From Acidobacteriota bacterium (GTDB lineage Bacteria > Acidobacteriota > Thermoanaerobaculia > Multivoradales > JBCCEF01), in assembly GCA_039028635.1 (NCBI GenBank), contig JBCCHV010000056.1, positions 1 through 45,793 of the forward strand: a stretch of DNA of 45,793 nucleotides. Reading direction: 5' to 3'. Made by a program: the position numbers and the translations under genes. Below the pieces are notes generated by a model. It was not told where the DNA came from and made no database searches. It saw only the letters and a list, made by a program, of their open reading frames with translations. This document shows, piece by piece, positions 1-7,106 of this stretch (positions are counted from its first letter, which is position 1; the number at the start of each line of letters is the position of its first letter).

Positions 1-246
1 GTCGGCGAGGATCGCGGTCGAGCGAGGCGACGAATGGCGAGGCTGGTCGGCGGTCGCCGCCGAGCTCGGGTACGCCGGCGCCAGCACCAGGTTGCCGTTG
101 AACAGGTTCACCGAATCCAGACCCGAGTAGTCGTAGACCTCACCGGGTGAGAAACCGCGCGCTTCCACCGGCTTTGGCTGGGCGAGGGCCGGGGCCACGA
201 GCGCGAGAAGAAGAATGAGAATCGCGGCAAAGACGAGGCGGCTCAC
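1..246 (-). CDS. N-terminus of an exported protein, possibly RHS-repeat type (partial)
   Basis: The reading frame opens at a GTG (244-246) and runs off the window edge without a stop, giving 82 codons. It starts with a clear signal peptide (Leu/Ile-rich core, then ALA-Q). The following GFSPGEVYDYSGLDSVNLFNGNL resembles in its last part, DSVNLFNGNL, the opening seen in many exported RHS/YD-repeat proteins. The GTG overlaps the stop of the upstream gene (GTGA), so translation is probably coupled to it. After residue 55 the sequence (PAYPSSAATADQPRH) no longer looks like the usual RHS continuation, so a frame disturbance or divergence near the edge is possible. The signal peptide is seen; the RHS assignment is inferred from one short motif. 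Confidence 0.5.
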   Translation of the reverse strand, partial: MSRLVFAAILILLLALVAPALAQPKPVEARGFSPGEVYDYSGLDSVNLFNGNLVLAPAYPSSAATADQPRHSSPRSTAILAD

Positions 247-881
247 GGCGACACCTCCTCACCGGTCCAGATCAGCTCCAGGGTCGACGTGTCGATCACC
301 ACCAGCACGTCCTCCGGTTGCAGAGATCCCGGAAGCTCCGAGCCGCCGTCCTGGGCCGCCAGAGACGACAGCGAAAGGTTCACCGAGCCGTTCTCGAAGC
401 CATCGCCGTCCGCCGAAGAACCGTCGCCGATCGACTGGCGCCAGCCGGCGGTTCCAGGACGCACCAGGAACGCCTCCACCTGGCGGTGCGGCAAGGTCAG
501 CGACTCGCCGGTGGGGTCGAGCGCCGTCGCCGGCAAGCTCGACACCGAACCCTCCCAGCCCGGCGACGGGAGGACCGTCACCGCACCGGTGGAAAGATCC
601 GCCACCCCCCAGGAGGCCAGCGCCGGCATCCCGCCGGCGGGCTCGTAGGTGATCCGGCCGTCGCCGTCCGAGTCGCTCAAGGTCTCCGAGTAGGTCGTCA
701 GCACACGGTTGTAGCCGTCTCGGCCCTTGCCGACTCCGAAGACCCAGAGCTCCGAGTCTGCCGGGACCCGGGCGATCGTCAGGGACTTCGGTCCCGAAAC
801 CAGCTCCAGGCCCGATAGTGAGCCACCCAAGAACAACAGCCCCGACACCGCCAACATCAACGCTCGATGCATCACGTTCAA
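243..881 (-). CDS. Secreted protein of unknown function
   Basis: A 212-residue protein opening with a signal peptide (MNVMHRALMLAVSGLLFLGG). The mature part is acidic and Ser/Gly/Asp-rich, with a DSDGDGR stretch near residue 72 that resembles a calcium-binding DxDxDG loop. No enzyme motif is recognised. It lies directly upstream of, and overlaps by four bases, the partial exported protein at the window edge, so the two are probably co-expressed and this one may act as a partner of that large exported protein. The C-terminus (VVIDTSTLELIWTGEEV) reads as ordinary beta strand. Product family not recognised. Confidence 0.75.
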   Translation of the reverse strand: MNVMHRALMLAVSGLLFLGGSLSGLELVSGPKSLTIARVPADSELWVFGVGKGRDGYNRVLTTYSETLSDSDGDGRITYEPAGGMPALASWGVADLSTGAVTVLPSPGWEGSVSSLPATALDPTGESLTLPHRQVEAFLVRPGTAGWRQSIGDGSSADGDGFENGSVNLSLSSLAAQDGGSELPGSLQPEDVLVVIDTSTLELIWTGEEVSP

Positions 882-1003
882 CCTCCCAAGAAATGCCCTC
901 GTCCTTCTAGGACAACGTAAAACTCGATTCAGTTCCTTGCCAAATCTCTAAAGCAAGCGCCATGCCGTGGAGGCCATCGCCGTTTGACGGGCGTTTTTGG
1001 CGA

Positions 1004-1414
1004 TCAGGCCCGAAAAAGATGTCCGGAAGACGTCCGGAAGATGTCCGGAAATCTCGAAGAGGGCGGCGGCCTGCCCGCGGGCCTATGCAGGTTGCGGAGG
1101 CTTTCCAGGGAACGCGCCAGCAGCTCGAGGGAGTCGGCCGCGCGCTCGGCAAAGGCAGCGCGAGTGATATCGCAAGGCTCACCCTGCGGGTCCATTCGGC
1201 GCAGCAGACGGCAGAGGTACCGCAGGTCGCTGGCCACGGCGGCAAGCTCCGGGGCGAGGGAGCGGTCGACGCTCGGTGGCGTGGGCTGGCAGACGAGGCG
1301 CTCGTGGAGCGCCTCGCCCAGCCAGCGCAGGGCAGAGCGCGTTTCGGCGTCCGCCACCAAGGCGAGGGCCGTTTCTCGCAGAACCGATTCCGGCACGGGA
1401 GATCGCAAGCTCAC
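1004..1414 (-). CDS. Small helical protein of unknown function
   Basis: 136 residues, probably all alpha-helical, with Leu/Arg heptad-like patterning (residues 55-105, for example LRYLCRLLRR and SLELLARSLESL). It has no signal peptide or membrane segment. The GTG start (1412-1414) overlaps the stop of the pterin-dehydratase-like gene, so the two form a translationally coupled pair. The last residues (SRFPDIFRTSSGHLF) are encoded by a run of three 11-bp direct repeats, which suggests a recently altered C-terminus. I do not recognise the family. Confidence 0.6.
   Translation of the reverse strand: MSLRSPVPESVLRETALALVADAETRSALRWLGEALHERLVCQPTPPSVDRSLAPELAAVASDLRYLCRLLRRMDPQGEPCDITRAAFAERAADSLELLARSLESLRNLHRPAGRPPPSSRFPDIFRTSSGHLFRA
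1016..1048. repeat. Three tandem 11-bp repeats at a gene 3' end
   Basis: The unit AAGATGTCCGG occurs three times in a row, the middle copy reading AAGACGTCCGG. The array lies inside the last codons of the minus-strand gene ending at 1004. Eleven bases is not a multiple of three, so any change in copy number would shift the C-terminal frame. Confidence 0.85.
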
Positions 1415-1938
1415 GACACGTTCGCCTGCGAGGGATGGTCCGGCGACTGGCGCGACAGGCGCTCGGCGAGGGCGAGCTCGACCTCGGTCAAGCCCCGTAC
1501 CCGAGGGTTAGTGAGGACCACCCACACCGTGTTGAGGACCACCGCCATCGCCGGGAAGGAACCCGCTGCCTGCAGAATGCCGGTGATGAACGCCGCAAAG
1601 CCAAGGGCTGCTTCCGAGCTGTCGAGCACGAAGGGCCGCACCAGGCTGCGGTTGTCATCCGCCAGGCGCCAGCCCGCAAAGGCCTCGGAACGCTCGCGCA
1701 GGGCGGCATCCCCCAGTCGCGGCAGGGTGATCGCGGGGCCTGGGGCGGATTTCTTGCCCGGGGAAAGGAGCGCCGCCCGGCCTTGAGCCAGGGTCTTCTG
1801 GATACGCTCCGGCTTCAGGTGGCCGGGCAGGTCGCCCGGGCCGGGAAAGCCGGCGAGGCCGCTCTCCCAAAGGAGTTGGTAGTAGGCCGCCGGTTCAAGA
1901 TCTAGAGATGTTGAGACCGAAGATTGTCCTTTCGTCAT
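1411..1938 (-). CDS. Degenerate pterin-4a-carbinolamine dehydratase-fold protein
   Basis: 175 residues from the ATG at 1936-1938, preceded by a good GGGAGG ribosome site; a longer frame to 2022 lacks such a site. Residues 88-160 follow the pterin-4a-carbinolamine dehydratase (PCD/DCoH) pattern: GW at 89-90, a hydrophobic EAALGFAAFI helix, then VVLNTVWVVLTNPRVRGLTEVELALA, matching the family's strand and 'L T .. GLT..D..LA' signature. Active PCDs carry a His-His-Pro motif in the middle; here the position reads GSFPA, so both histidines are missing and dehydratase activity is unlikely. An 80-residue N-terminal extension is unlike classical PCDs. It heads a two-gene operon driven by a strong promoter at 2019-2047, divergent from the XRE regulator. 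Confidence 0.6.
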   Translation of the reverse strand: MTKGQSSVSTSLDLEPAAYYQLLWESGLAGFPGPGDLPGHLKPERIQKTLAQGRAALLSPGKKSAPGPAITLPRLGDAALRERSEAFAGWRLADDNRSLVRPFVLDSSEAALGFAAFITGILQAAGSFPAMAVVLNTVWVVLTNPRVRGLTEVELALAERLSRQSPDHPSQANVS

Positions 1939-1957
1939 CGGAGACCTCCCAATAGTC

Positions 1958-2113
1958 AAGTCGGGACTTCGCGAGACTGCGAACCGCGACAGAAGAACGT
2001 TACATTGACTTCGGAAACACAATAGATTTAAAGGGGAATTTTGTCAAGAATTCTAGACTTCTAGTAGACTTAAACAAAGGAACCAGGAACGCAGGAAGTC
2101 TCAATAAAGACTT
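1958..2113. promoter_or_regulatory. GACTT pentamer cluster, candidate operator array
   Basis: The pentamer GACTT, on either strand, occurs seven times in 156 bp: 1958-1962 (AAGTC), 1965-1969, 2007-2011, 2056-2060, 2067-2071, 2096-2100 (AAGTC) and 2109-2113. Two pairs form inverted repeats (1958-1969, 2-bp spacer; 2096-2113, 8-bp spacer) and one pair is a direct TAGACTT repeat 11 bp apart, one helical turn. About 0.3 occurrences are expected by chance. The region is AT-rich compared with its surroundings and contains the divergent promoters. The neighbouring XRE regulator is the obvious candidate ligand (inference). Confidence 0.5.
2019..2047 (-). promoter_or_regulatory. Sigma-70 promoter of the PCD-like operon
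   Basis: On the minus strand a perfect TTGACA (2042-2047) is followed by exactly 17 bp and TATTGT (2019-2024). Transcription would start near 2012, leaving a leader of about 74 nt before the ATG at 1938. GACTT pentamers lie just upstream of the -35 (2056-2060) and at the predicted start site (2007-2011), positions where a bound regulator would control it. Confidence 0.7.
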
Positions 2114-2159
2114 GGCGAGAGTCGATTCGCTGCCTCTTTCGCCTGATCAAGATGTCGTG

Positions 2160-2165
2160 TATAGT
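2160..2165 (+). promoter_or_regulatory. Putative -10 element of the XRE-TPR operon
   Basis: TATAGT lies 10 bp before the ATG at 2176, which would give an almost leaderless transcript. The -35 region is poor (TTCGCC, 16-bp spacing). A second option further upstream pairs TTGTCA (2041-2046) with TAGACT (2065-2070), overlapping the -35 of the divergent promoter. Confidence 0.4.
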
Positions 2166-2175
2166 CTTCCTGCAA

Positions 2176-2658
2176 ATGCGACAGACCAACGATCCGCTAG
2201 GGAAAGCTCTGCGGGAGCTGCGGGAGCACGCAGGCCTGCAGCAAGGCCAACTCGGGCGCAAGTCGGGCGTGACGCAGTCGAACATTAGCGCCTACGAGTT
2301 GGGCAAGCGGGCTCCACAATGGCCCACCTTGGTGCGGCTGCTCGACGCCATGGGGGCTGACCTCCTCGACCTGAGCGTCAAGATGGAGGAGCCGGGCCGC
2401 CTCGAAGAAACACGGGAGGCTCTATGGCAGCTCTTGAAGCCCGCAGAACCCGAGGAGGCTGAACCGAGTCCTCCGGCAACAGACTCGCCGAGTGACGACG
2501 CCTCAGATCAGAAAGACCAAGAGCATCCGCTAGACTACTTAGTTGACGCAGTCATCGACCGAATTGCCGAGCGCACCGTCATGCGTCAAGCGGACAGAGC
2601 TACGGCCCAGCGGTCGGCGCTGGCGACACGGAACGCCTTGGAGAAGGCACTGCCTTGA
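2176..2658 (+). CDS. XRE-family HTH regulator
   Basis: 160 residues from the ATG at 2176; an in-frame ATG at 2152 would add eight residues, but the TATAGT element favours 2176. Residues 8-65 are a Cro/C1-type helix-turn-helix (LGKALRELREHAGLQQGQLG, then SGVTQSNISAYELGKRAPQW and TLVRLLDAMG). An acidic, Pro/Ser/Asp-rich linker follows (about 85-120), then a helical tail with HPLDYLVDAVIDRIAER. The TGA stop is shared with the TTG start of the TPR gene (TTGA), so the two are translated as a unit. It probably binds the GACTT cluster upstream and so controls both itself and the divergent operon; that target is inferred. Confidence 0.85.
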   Translation: MRQTNDPLGKALRELREHAGLQQGQLGRKSGVTQSNISAYELGKRAPQWPTLVRLLDAMGADLLDLSVKMEEPGRLEETREALWQLLKPAEPEEAEPSPPATDSPSDDASDQKDQEHPLDYLVDAVIDRIAERTVMRQADRATAQRSALATRNALEKALP

Positions 2659-3728
2659 CCGACAAGCCCTTCAAAGCACTCGACGCCGAAGAGCTTGCGG
2701 CCCACGATCAAGCTGCTCGGTTGGCCGGCCTCGAAGATGAGGCGCGAGTAGATGCTGCCCGCAAGCTCTCGGGCTGCCATCGCCGGGCCTTCATCCAACT
2801 CGCGATGAGCTTCTGTCGTCAGGGAGACGAACCGCTCGTTTGGGGCCGAGTCGCTGTCGCTGCCGCCGAAGCAAGTCCGCTGTCTTACGGTCCCGAGCTA
2901 CTTCCCCTCGCCTGGGCGACCCTCGGTAATGCATACCGGGTGGCGGATGACATGAGAGCGGCGGAGCGAGCTTTTCTCATTGCTCGGGACCTTACCGACG
3001 ATATAACCGATCCCCTCGACCTAGCGAAGCTCAACTCTCTAGACGCCTCGCTCAGTCTAGACCTGTGCAACCACGGCAGAGCGGAGACTCTCCTTCGACG
3101 GGCCATACAAGATGTCCAGTACATTGCAAGCAGCGGTTTCATCGCCCGCCTAGAAGTCAAACTAGGCCTTGTCCTCACTGACGCCGAAGAAACTGAAGAA
3201 GCCCTGAAGTGGCTTATTCGAGGGCTCCTTCATATTGATGCCAAAGAAAGTGGGCGACTGTTCCTCAGTGCCGCCCATAACCTGGCATTCTGCCTAGCGG
3301 AACAGGGGCGCTACGAGTCCGCGATGCGACTCACTCATCGCCTTGCTGACGAGTACCAAGAGTCTGGGACCGCTAGGGATCGTGTCCACCGAGATTGGCT
3401 CGTCGCCAGAATCACAGCGAACCGCGGGCATCACCGAGAGGCCTGTGACCTCTTCCAGATGGCGAGCGAGAAATCAGAGGCCCTCGACCTCCTCAACGTC
3501 GCCGGAGCGATTCACCTCGATCGCGCCGGCCTCCTCCTGACGCTAGGTAGGTTCTCAGAGGCGAGCTTGGCTGCAGCCGCAGCCAGCAACGCCTTTACTA
3601 CTTCCGGCTCCCCGCAGGAACTCCTGACGGCAGTGCTTGCGGTTCAGCGAGGACTCTCACAACAAGTTGCCCTCCCTCGCCTCCAGCATGCAATCGAAGC
3701 GGCAAGACGCAAGGCGAGACGTGCCTAG
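2655..3728 (+). CDS. Cytoplasmic TPR-repeat protein paired with the XRE regulator
   Basis: 357 residues starting at a TTG that overlaps the regulator's stop. There is no signal peptide or membrane segment. Residues 85-345 contain degenerate tetratricopeptide-like helical pairs: LAWATLGNAYRVADDMRAAE, LAFCLAEQGRYESAM and AGLLLTLGRFSEASLA are typical TPR A/B helices. A DNA-binding protein followed by a TPR sensor in one operon is the two-gene equivalent of RRNPP receptors (HTH plus TPR in one chain), which bind short peptides; that parallel is inference. The TAG stop (3726-3728) overlaps, in the palindrome CTAG, the stop of a small peptide gene on the other strand. Codon usage is less GC-rich than that of the flanking genes. 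Confidence 0.8.
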   Translation: MTDKPFKALDAEELAAHDQAARLAGLEDEARVDAARKLSGCHRRAFIQLAMSFCRQGDEPLVWGRVAVAAAEASPLSYGPELLPLAWATLGNAYRVADDMRAAERAFLIARDLTDDITDPLDLAKLNSLDASLSLDLCNHGRAETLLRRAIQDVQYIASSGFIARLEVKLGLVLTDAEETEEALKWLIRGLLHIDAKESGRLFLSAAHNLAFCLAEQGRYESAMRLTHRLADEYQESGTARDRVHRDWLVARITANRGHHREACDLFQMASEKSEALDLLNVAGAIHLDRAGLLLTLGRFSEASLAAAAASNAFTTSGSPQELLTAVLAVQRGLSQQVALPRLQHAIEAARRKARRA

Positions 3729-3829
3729 CCGTCGGGATCTATCCCAGGATTAGACTCGTTATCGCCACTCCCTCCAGTCGAGGCCGTCTCCCCTCCCAAT
3801 CCCAATAGCTCGAGAATCCATTCCCACAT
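3725..3829 (-). CDS. 34-residue Trp-rich peptide, convergent with the XRE-TPR operon
   Basis: A short frame with an excellent ribosome site (AAGGAGG, 7 nt before the ATG at 3827-3829). The peptide starts MWEWILELLGLGG, a Trp/Leu amphipathic helix, and continues Gly/Ser/Asp/Asn-rich to end in GIDPDG. It has no signal peptide, no Cys and almost no basic residues. Its TAG stop overlaps the TPR gene's stop in CTAG, a tail-to-tail arrangement. An in-frame ATG at 3898, also with a GGAG upstream, would give 57 residues with a very Arg-rich N-terminus; the purine-rich ribosome site would then encode four arginines, so I prefer the short form. It could be a ligand of the TPR protein, a membrane-active peptide, or a chance frame. 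Confidence 0.5.
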   Translation of the reverse strand: MWEWILELLGLGGETASTGGSGDNESNPGIDPDG

Positions 3830-3975
3830 AAGGCGCCTCCTTCTCGCTATGGACACGGCAGCGGCCTCCATGGCCCGCCGGGCCACAGTCTGCACCATTC
3901 TCTCATCTCCAGGGTTCAATTCCGGGCATGAGTATTGCCCCACATGCTCAGCGCACCTCACCCCTTCCGGAAACG

Positions 3976-4012
3976 AAAAAGCGGAGGGACGGAAAATTCC
4001 GCACCCTCCGCT
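3976..4012 (-). terminator. Intrinsic terminator of the outer-membrane barrel gene
   Basis: Read on the minus strand, a 9-bp perfect stem (AGCGGAGGG with CCCTCCGCT, 3980-3988 and 4004-4012), with additional GGAA/TTCC pairing inside, is followed by TTTTT (3976-3980). It sits 23 bp after the stop codon of the barrel gene and insulates it from the peptide gene further on. Confidence 0.8.
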
Positions 4013-4035
4013 CGAAGGCCGACGCTGGCGAATTC

Positions 4036-4680
4036 CTAGAAGCGCAGGATGAGGCCGACGCGGCCCTCCCCCTGGTAGAGGTAATTGCCATCGTCGTAGT
4101 CGTAGCAGTAGCGACGGTCGCAGAAGACCTCGTCGTCTTCGTCGACCACGGTCGAGAAGACCCGGCCCTCGAAGCGCAGGCCGAAGTTGTCGCTGAAGAA
4201 TACCTTGACGCCACCGCCGACGCTGGCGGAGAAGTAGGTCTCGTCGCCGCTGCCGTTGTTGGGAGAAAGCTGCGTGACGCCGGCGCTCGCCACCACGAAG
4301 GGCTTGAGCTGGCCGGGATTCCACTCGTAGAGAATGCCGCCGTGGTAGTAGTCGACATCGATGTCGAAGAGAGTGTCGTCGGGCTCGAACAAGCCGCCGT
4401 CGAAAATCAGCTCCGACTCCTGGCGGCTGGCGAAGAGCTCGACGTAGAAGTTCTGACCGATCGGAAAGTCGACGATGACGCCGAAGCTCTCACCGTTGTC
4501 GACCTCGATGTCGGTGTCGAAGTCGAGGTCGCCGAAATCTTCGTCGAAGCGGTCGAATTCACCGCCGACGCGATAGCCGAAGAAGGGCGTGATCTCGAAG
4601 GATTGTGCCTGCACCACGGGAGCGGTGGCGAGCAGCGCCAGAGCGAACCCGATCACCCAGTTGTATTTCGAACGGTTCAT
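4036..4680 (-). CDS. Outer-membrane beta-barrel protein
   Basis: 214 residues from the ATG at 4678-4680, preceded by GGAGG. A signal peptide ending in VVQA-QS is followed by alternating amphipathic strands rich in Tyr/Phe/Asp (ITPFFGYRVGGEF, FSASVGGGVKVFFSDNFGLR, YLYQGEGRVGLILRF). The chain ends in phenylalanine, as expected for barrels inserted by the BAM machinery. Acidic loops (FDEDFGDLDFDTDIEVD, EDDEVFCDRRYCYDYDD) suggest cation binding or an extracellular face; two nearby Cys could form a disulfide. It resembles small OmpW/OmpA-type barrels, but the exact family is not clear. A terminator follows the gene; the 220 bp upstream hold AT-rich sequence near 4815 but no promoter I can place securely. 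Confidence 0.75.
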   Translation of the reverse strand: MNRSKYNWVIGFALALLATAPVVQAQSFEITPFFGYRVGGEFDRFDEDFGDLDFDTDIEVDNGESFGVIVDFPIGQNFYVELFASRQESELIFDGGLFEPDDTLFDIDVDYYHGGILYEWNPGQLKPFVVASAGVTQLSPNNGSGDETYFSASVGGGVKVFFSDNFGLRFEGRVFSTVVDEDDEVFCDRRYCYDYDDGNYLYQGEGRVGLILRF

Positions 4681-4900
4681 CCGAACCTCCAGAAGGACTC
4701 GTGCTGCGTGTGTCGCGAGGAAATCTCGAGTTTCTTGGACTCCGCGGCCCCGACCCGTCCGTCGAGCAAGGGAAGTTTCGTTTCGGAACCCACTGACTTC
4801 TACGTAATCGGATACGAAAATATTTCCCCGATCCCGCCGTTCGACGGAGGTCGAGAGGAAGACAGCCTGCGACCGGCGGATCGGCGAGTAAGGCCGGCGA

Positions 4901-6913
4901 TCAGAAGGCGCCGCAGTCGCTGACCTTCTCGGCCAGGTAGCGCAGCGCGGCCGCATTGAGGGCCGCCTCGTCCGGAGCCTGCTCGGCCAGCTCGCGCACC
5001 GCCTCACAGGTCTGCACCTTGCCGGAGGCACCGAACCAGCCGGCGATTGCCTGGATCAGGGCGCCGGCCTGGGAGTCTTGACCGCGGTCCGGCGGCAGCT
5101 GCCAGAACTCCGGACAGAGCCAGAGGGTGCGGTCGGAGCCGCCGACGCAGGAGAAGGCGACATTGCCCGCACTGCAGGAAGACGCGACGCCGTTGCACGC
5201 CACCTCACCGGAGCACGAAAAGGAGAGCTTCTTGTCGAAGGACTGGCGAACGTCGGCGAGCACGCTGATCGCCTTGGCGTGGCGCTCGCGGCTGTGCTCG
5301 CCGAGCCAAGCGTTGTAGCGCGCCGCCTTCGATGGGCGCGCCCAACCGCCGCGATAGAAGAGCAACAGCTCGTCGCCGTAGGGCACCAGCGCCGGCACCG
5401 TACCGGACTCCAGCCGCCCTTCGGGAGTCTCGAGGAAGCCGCGACCGACCCAACCCTTGCCGTCGTACTCGATCCAGGCGAGGTGAGCCTCGTTGAGCCC
5501 GCGATAGACCCCGTGGAGGCGGCCCCCGAAGCTGGCGAGGGCGCCACCATCGACGGTCAGCAGGCGTTCGCCGGCCCGGGTGGTGATGGCCTCGCCGCCG
5601 CTCCAGGACGCGCCGTCGAAGGTCGCCCAGGAGAGGGCCGAGTCGCGCCCGTCTCGGTAGATGACGTGCAGGCGGTCCCCGAAGACCGCCAGTGAAGGGC
5701 TGCCGATGGCCGGCAGGCGCTCTCCGGAGGCGAGCTCGATGGGGCGGTTGCCGCTCCAGGTCTCGCCGTCGAAGGAGGCGCTGTAGAGGACATCCTCATC
5801 CTGTCCGCGATAGACCATCTGGAGCCGCTCGCCGAAGACCGTGACGGCCGGCGTGCCGACGGTCTGGGGCCGCGACCCGTCCGCCGTGACCACCGGCTCG
5901 TTGCCATGCCAACCCTCGCCGTCGAAGCTGGTCCAGGAGATGTCCGTTCGGCCCTGGCTGCGGTAGAACAGGTAGAGCTGATCTTCGAAGACCGCCATGC
6001 CGGGACTGGTGGAGGTCCGCGGATGGCTGTCGGGATTGGTCTCGAGCTGCTTGTTGCCGAACCAGTCCTTGCCGTCGAAGATCGACTCGTAGATATTGAA
6101 GCGAGTGAAGCCGATGAAGTACATGAAGAGGCGCTCGCCGAAGGCCTCGACCCCCATCCGCGTCGGGGTCATCGGAACATCCTTGATGGTGGTCTGGATG
6201 CGCTCGCGGCGACGCCACCGCTGGCCATCGAAGGCGGCCCAGTAGATGACGTAGTCGGCGCGCGAATCGAGGTAGTCGAAGGCCTCTTTGGACCAGGAGG
6301 TGCCGCTGACGTTGGCCTCCGAGATATAGAAGCTCGAAGCCGCCTCGCAATCCTCGAACTCGACTCCCAGGGACTGGGTGGCGGTGCCGGTCCTGCCCGC
6401 GTCGCTGCCGCGACTGCCCTCGGCGGCGGCTCCGAGGCTCAGGGTCAGAGCTTCCGCCGCCAGCGACCGGTGAATCCAACCGCCGTCGTCGCCCCGCACC
6501 CACACGGGAACCGACAGCTCGACGCGATATTCGCCGGCCTCGTCGAGGCCGTAGGCGGCCGCCAGGTCGAGCAGGCGGTCGATGGAACCGCCCGAGGGCA
6601 GCTCGATCGGCTGCTCCATTGGCACTGCCTCGACGGGCAGCGAACCACGCACCGCCTGCGGCCCGCGATAGCCAAAGCGGCGATCGCCCCGGGTCACCGT
6701 GAAGAGATCCGCCGACAGCTCCTCGGCGGGTGTGTTCCAGGGCAACAGCAGGATCGGCTGCGCTTCCTCGGAGGCCAGCGTATAGCGCACCCGACCATCG
6801 TCCTCGGCGGTCAGGGAAGCGCTGAGATCACCGGCGGCGAGGCTCGGCACGGAGACTCCGGCCAGCAGAGCGAAAAGGCCCACGAGGCCCCGAAGACGCT
6901 GACTTCCCACCAT
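4901..6913 (-). CDS. Exported M35-type pseudopeptidase with an inserted beta-propeller
   Basis: 670 residues from the ATG at 6911-6913 (AGGGAGG upstream; an in-frame GTG ten codons earlier is less likely). Order: signal peptide (1-27); a beta-rich region like the propeptide of deuterolysin/Lys-endopeptidase proteins (28-160, including LLLPWNTPAEELSADLFTV); a first M35-like piece (185-218, EFEDC...FDYLDS); about six repeats of 'aFgdrLh.vYRg..d..l.wa.fDG..W.g' (219-525), a PLL/WG-like propeller; then a second M35 piece (530-670) with Cys-rich FSCSGEVACNG, TLWLCPEFWQLP and DSQAGALIQ. In M35 enzymes that last segment reads LIHExxH; here it is LIQAIAG, so both zinc histidines and the catalytic Glu are missing. 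It is probably an inactive, carbohydrate- or ligand-binding derivative. Confidence 0.75.
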   Translation of the reverse strand: MVGSQRLRGLVGLFALLAGVSVPSLAAGDLSASLTAEDDGRVRYTLASEEAQPILLLPWNTPAEELSADLFTVTRGDRRFGYRGPQAVRGSLPVEAVPMEQPIELPSGGSIDRLLDLAAAYGLDEAGEYRVELSVPVWVRGDDGGWIHRSLAAEALTLSLGAAAEGSRGSDAGRTGTATQSLGVEFEDCEAASSFYISEANVSGTSWSKEAFDYLDSRADYVIYWAAFDGQRWRRRERIQTTIKDVPMTPTRMGVEAFGERLFMYFIGFTRFNIYESIFDGKDWFGNKQLETNPDSHPRTSTSPGMAVFEDQLYLFYRSQGRTDISWTSFDGEGWHGNEPVVTADGSRPQTVGTPAVTVFGERLQMVYRGQDEDVLYSASFDGETWSGNRPIELASGERLPAIGSPSLAVFGDRLHVIYRDGRDSALSWATFDGASWSGGEAITTRAGERLLTVDGGALASFGGRLHGVYRGLNEAHLAWIEYDGKGWVGRGFLETPEGRLESGTVPALVPYGDELLLFYRGGWARPSKAARYNAWLGEHSRERHAKAISVLADVRQSFDKKLSFSCSGEVACNGVASSCSAGNVAFSCVGGSDRTLWLCPEFWQLPPDRGQDSQAGALIQAIAGWFGASGKVQTCEAVRELAEQAPDEAALNAAALRYLAEKVSDCGAF

Positions 6914-7106
6914 CGCAAGAATCCTCCCTGGGAGCGTTGCCACTCGCCATCGCCCGATGGCCGACGAGAGCGGCGATCGAGGCTAGCACGCCGCTCTCCC
7001 GAGGGACTTCTCCCGCCTTGACCAGCCGACGACGGGAACGGGATGCTAGGATCCCGCCCCACCGTCGGCGCGCAGCGCCGCAGCACCCTCGGAGACCCGA
7101 AAAAAG

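Noticed and set aside
907-1245. 112-codon minus-strand frame overlapping the helical protein gene
   Set aside because: It overlaps in another frame a gene that is translationally coupled to its neighbour, and the product is Ser/Arg/Pro-rich shadow sequence.
3913-3923. GGTTCAATTCC, resembling a tRNA T-loop
   Set aside because: The flanking T-stem has a mismatch, and no D-arm, anticodon arm or acceptor stem can be folded around it on either strand.
3928-4923. 331-codon plus-strand frame opposite the outer-membrane barrel gene
   Set aside because: Acidic low-complexity product (runs of V, A, E, D) that mirrors the barrel gene on the other strand; no ribosome site or family similarity. The minus-strand gene has a signal peptide, a C-terminal Phe and a terminator.
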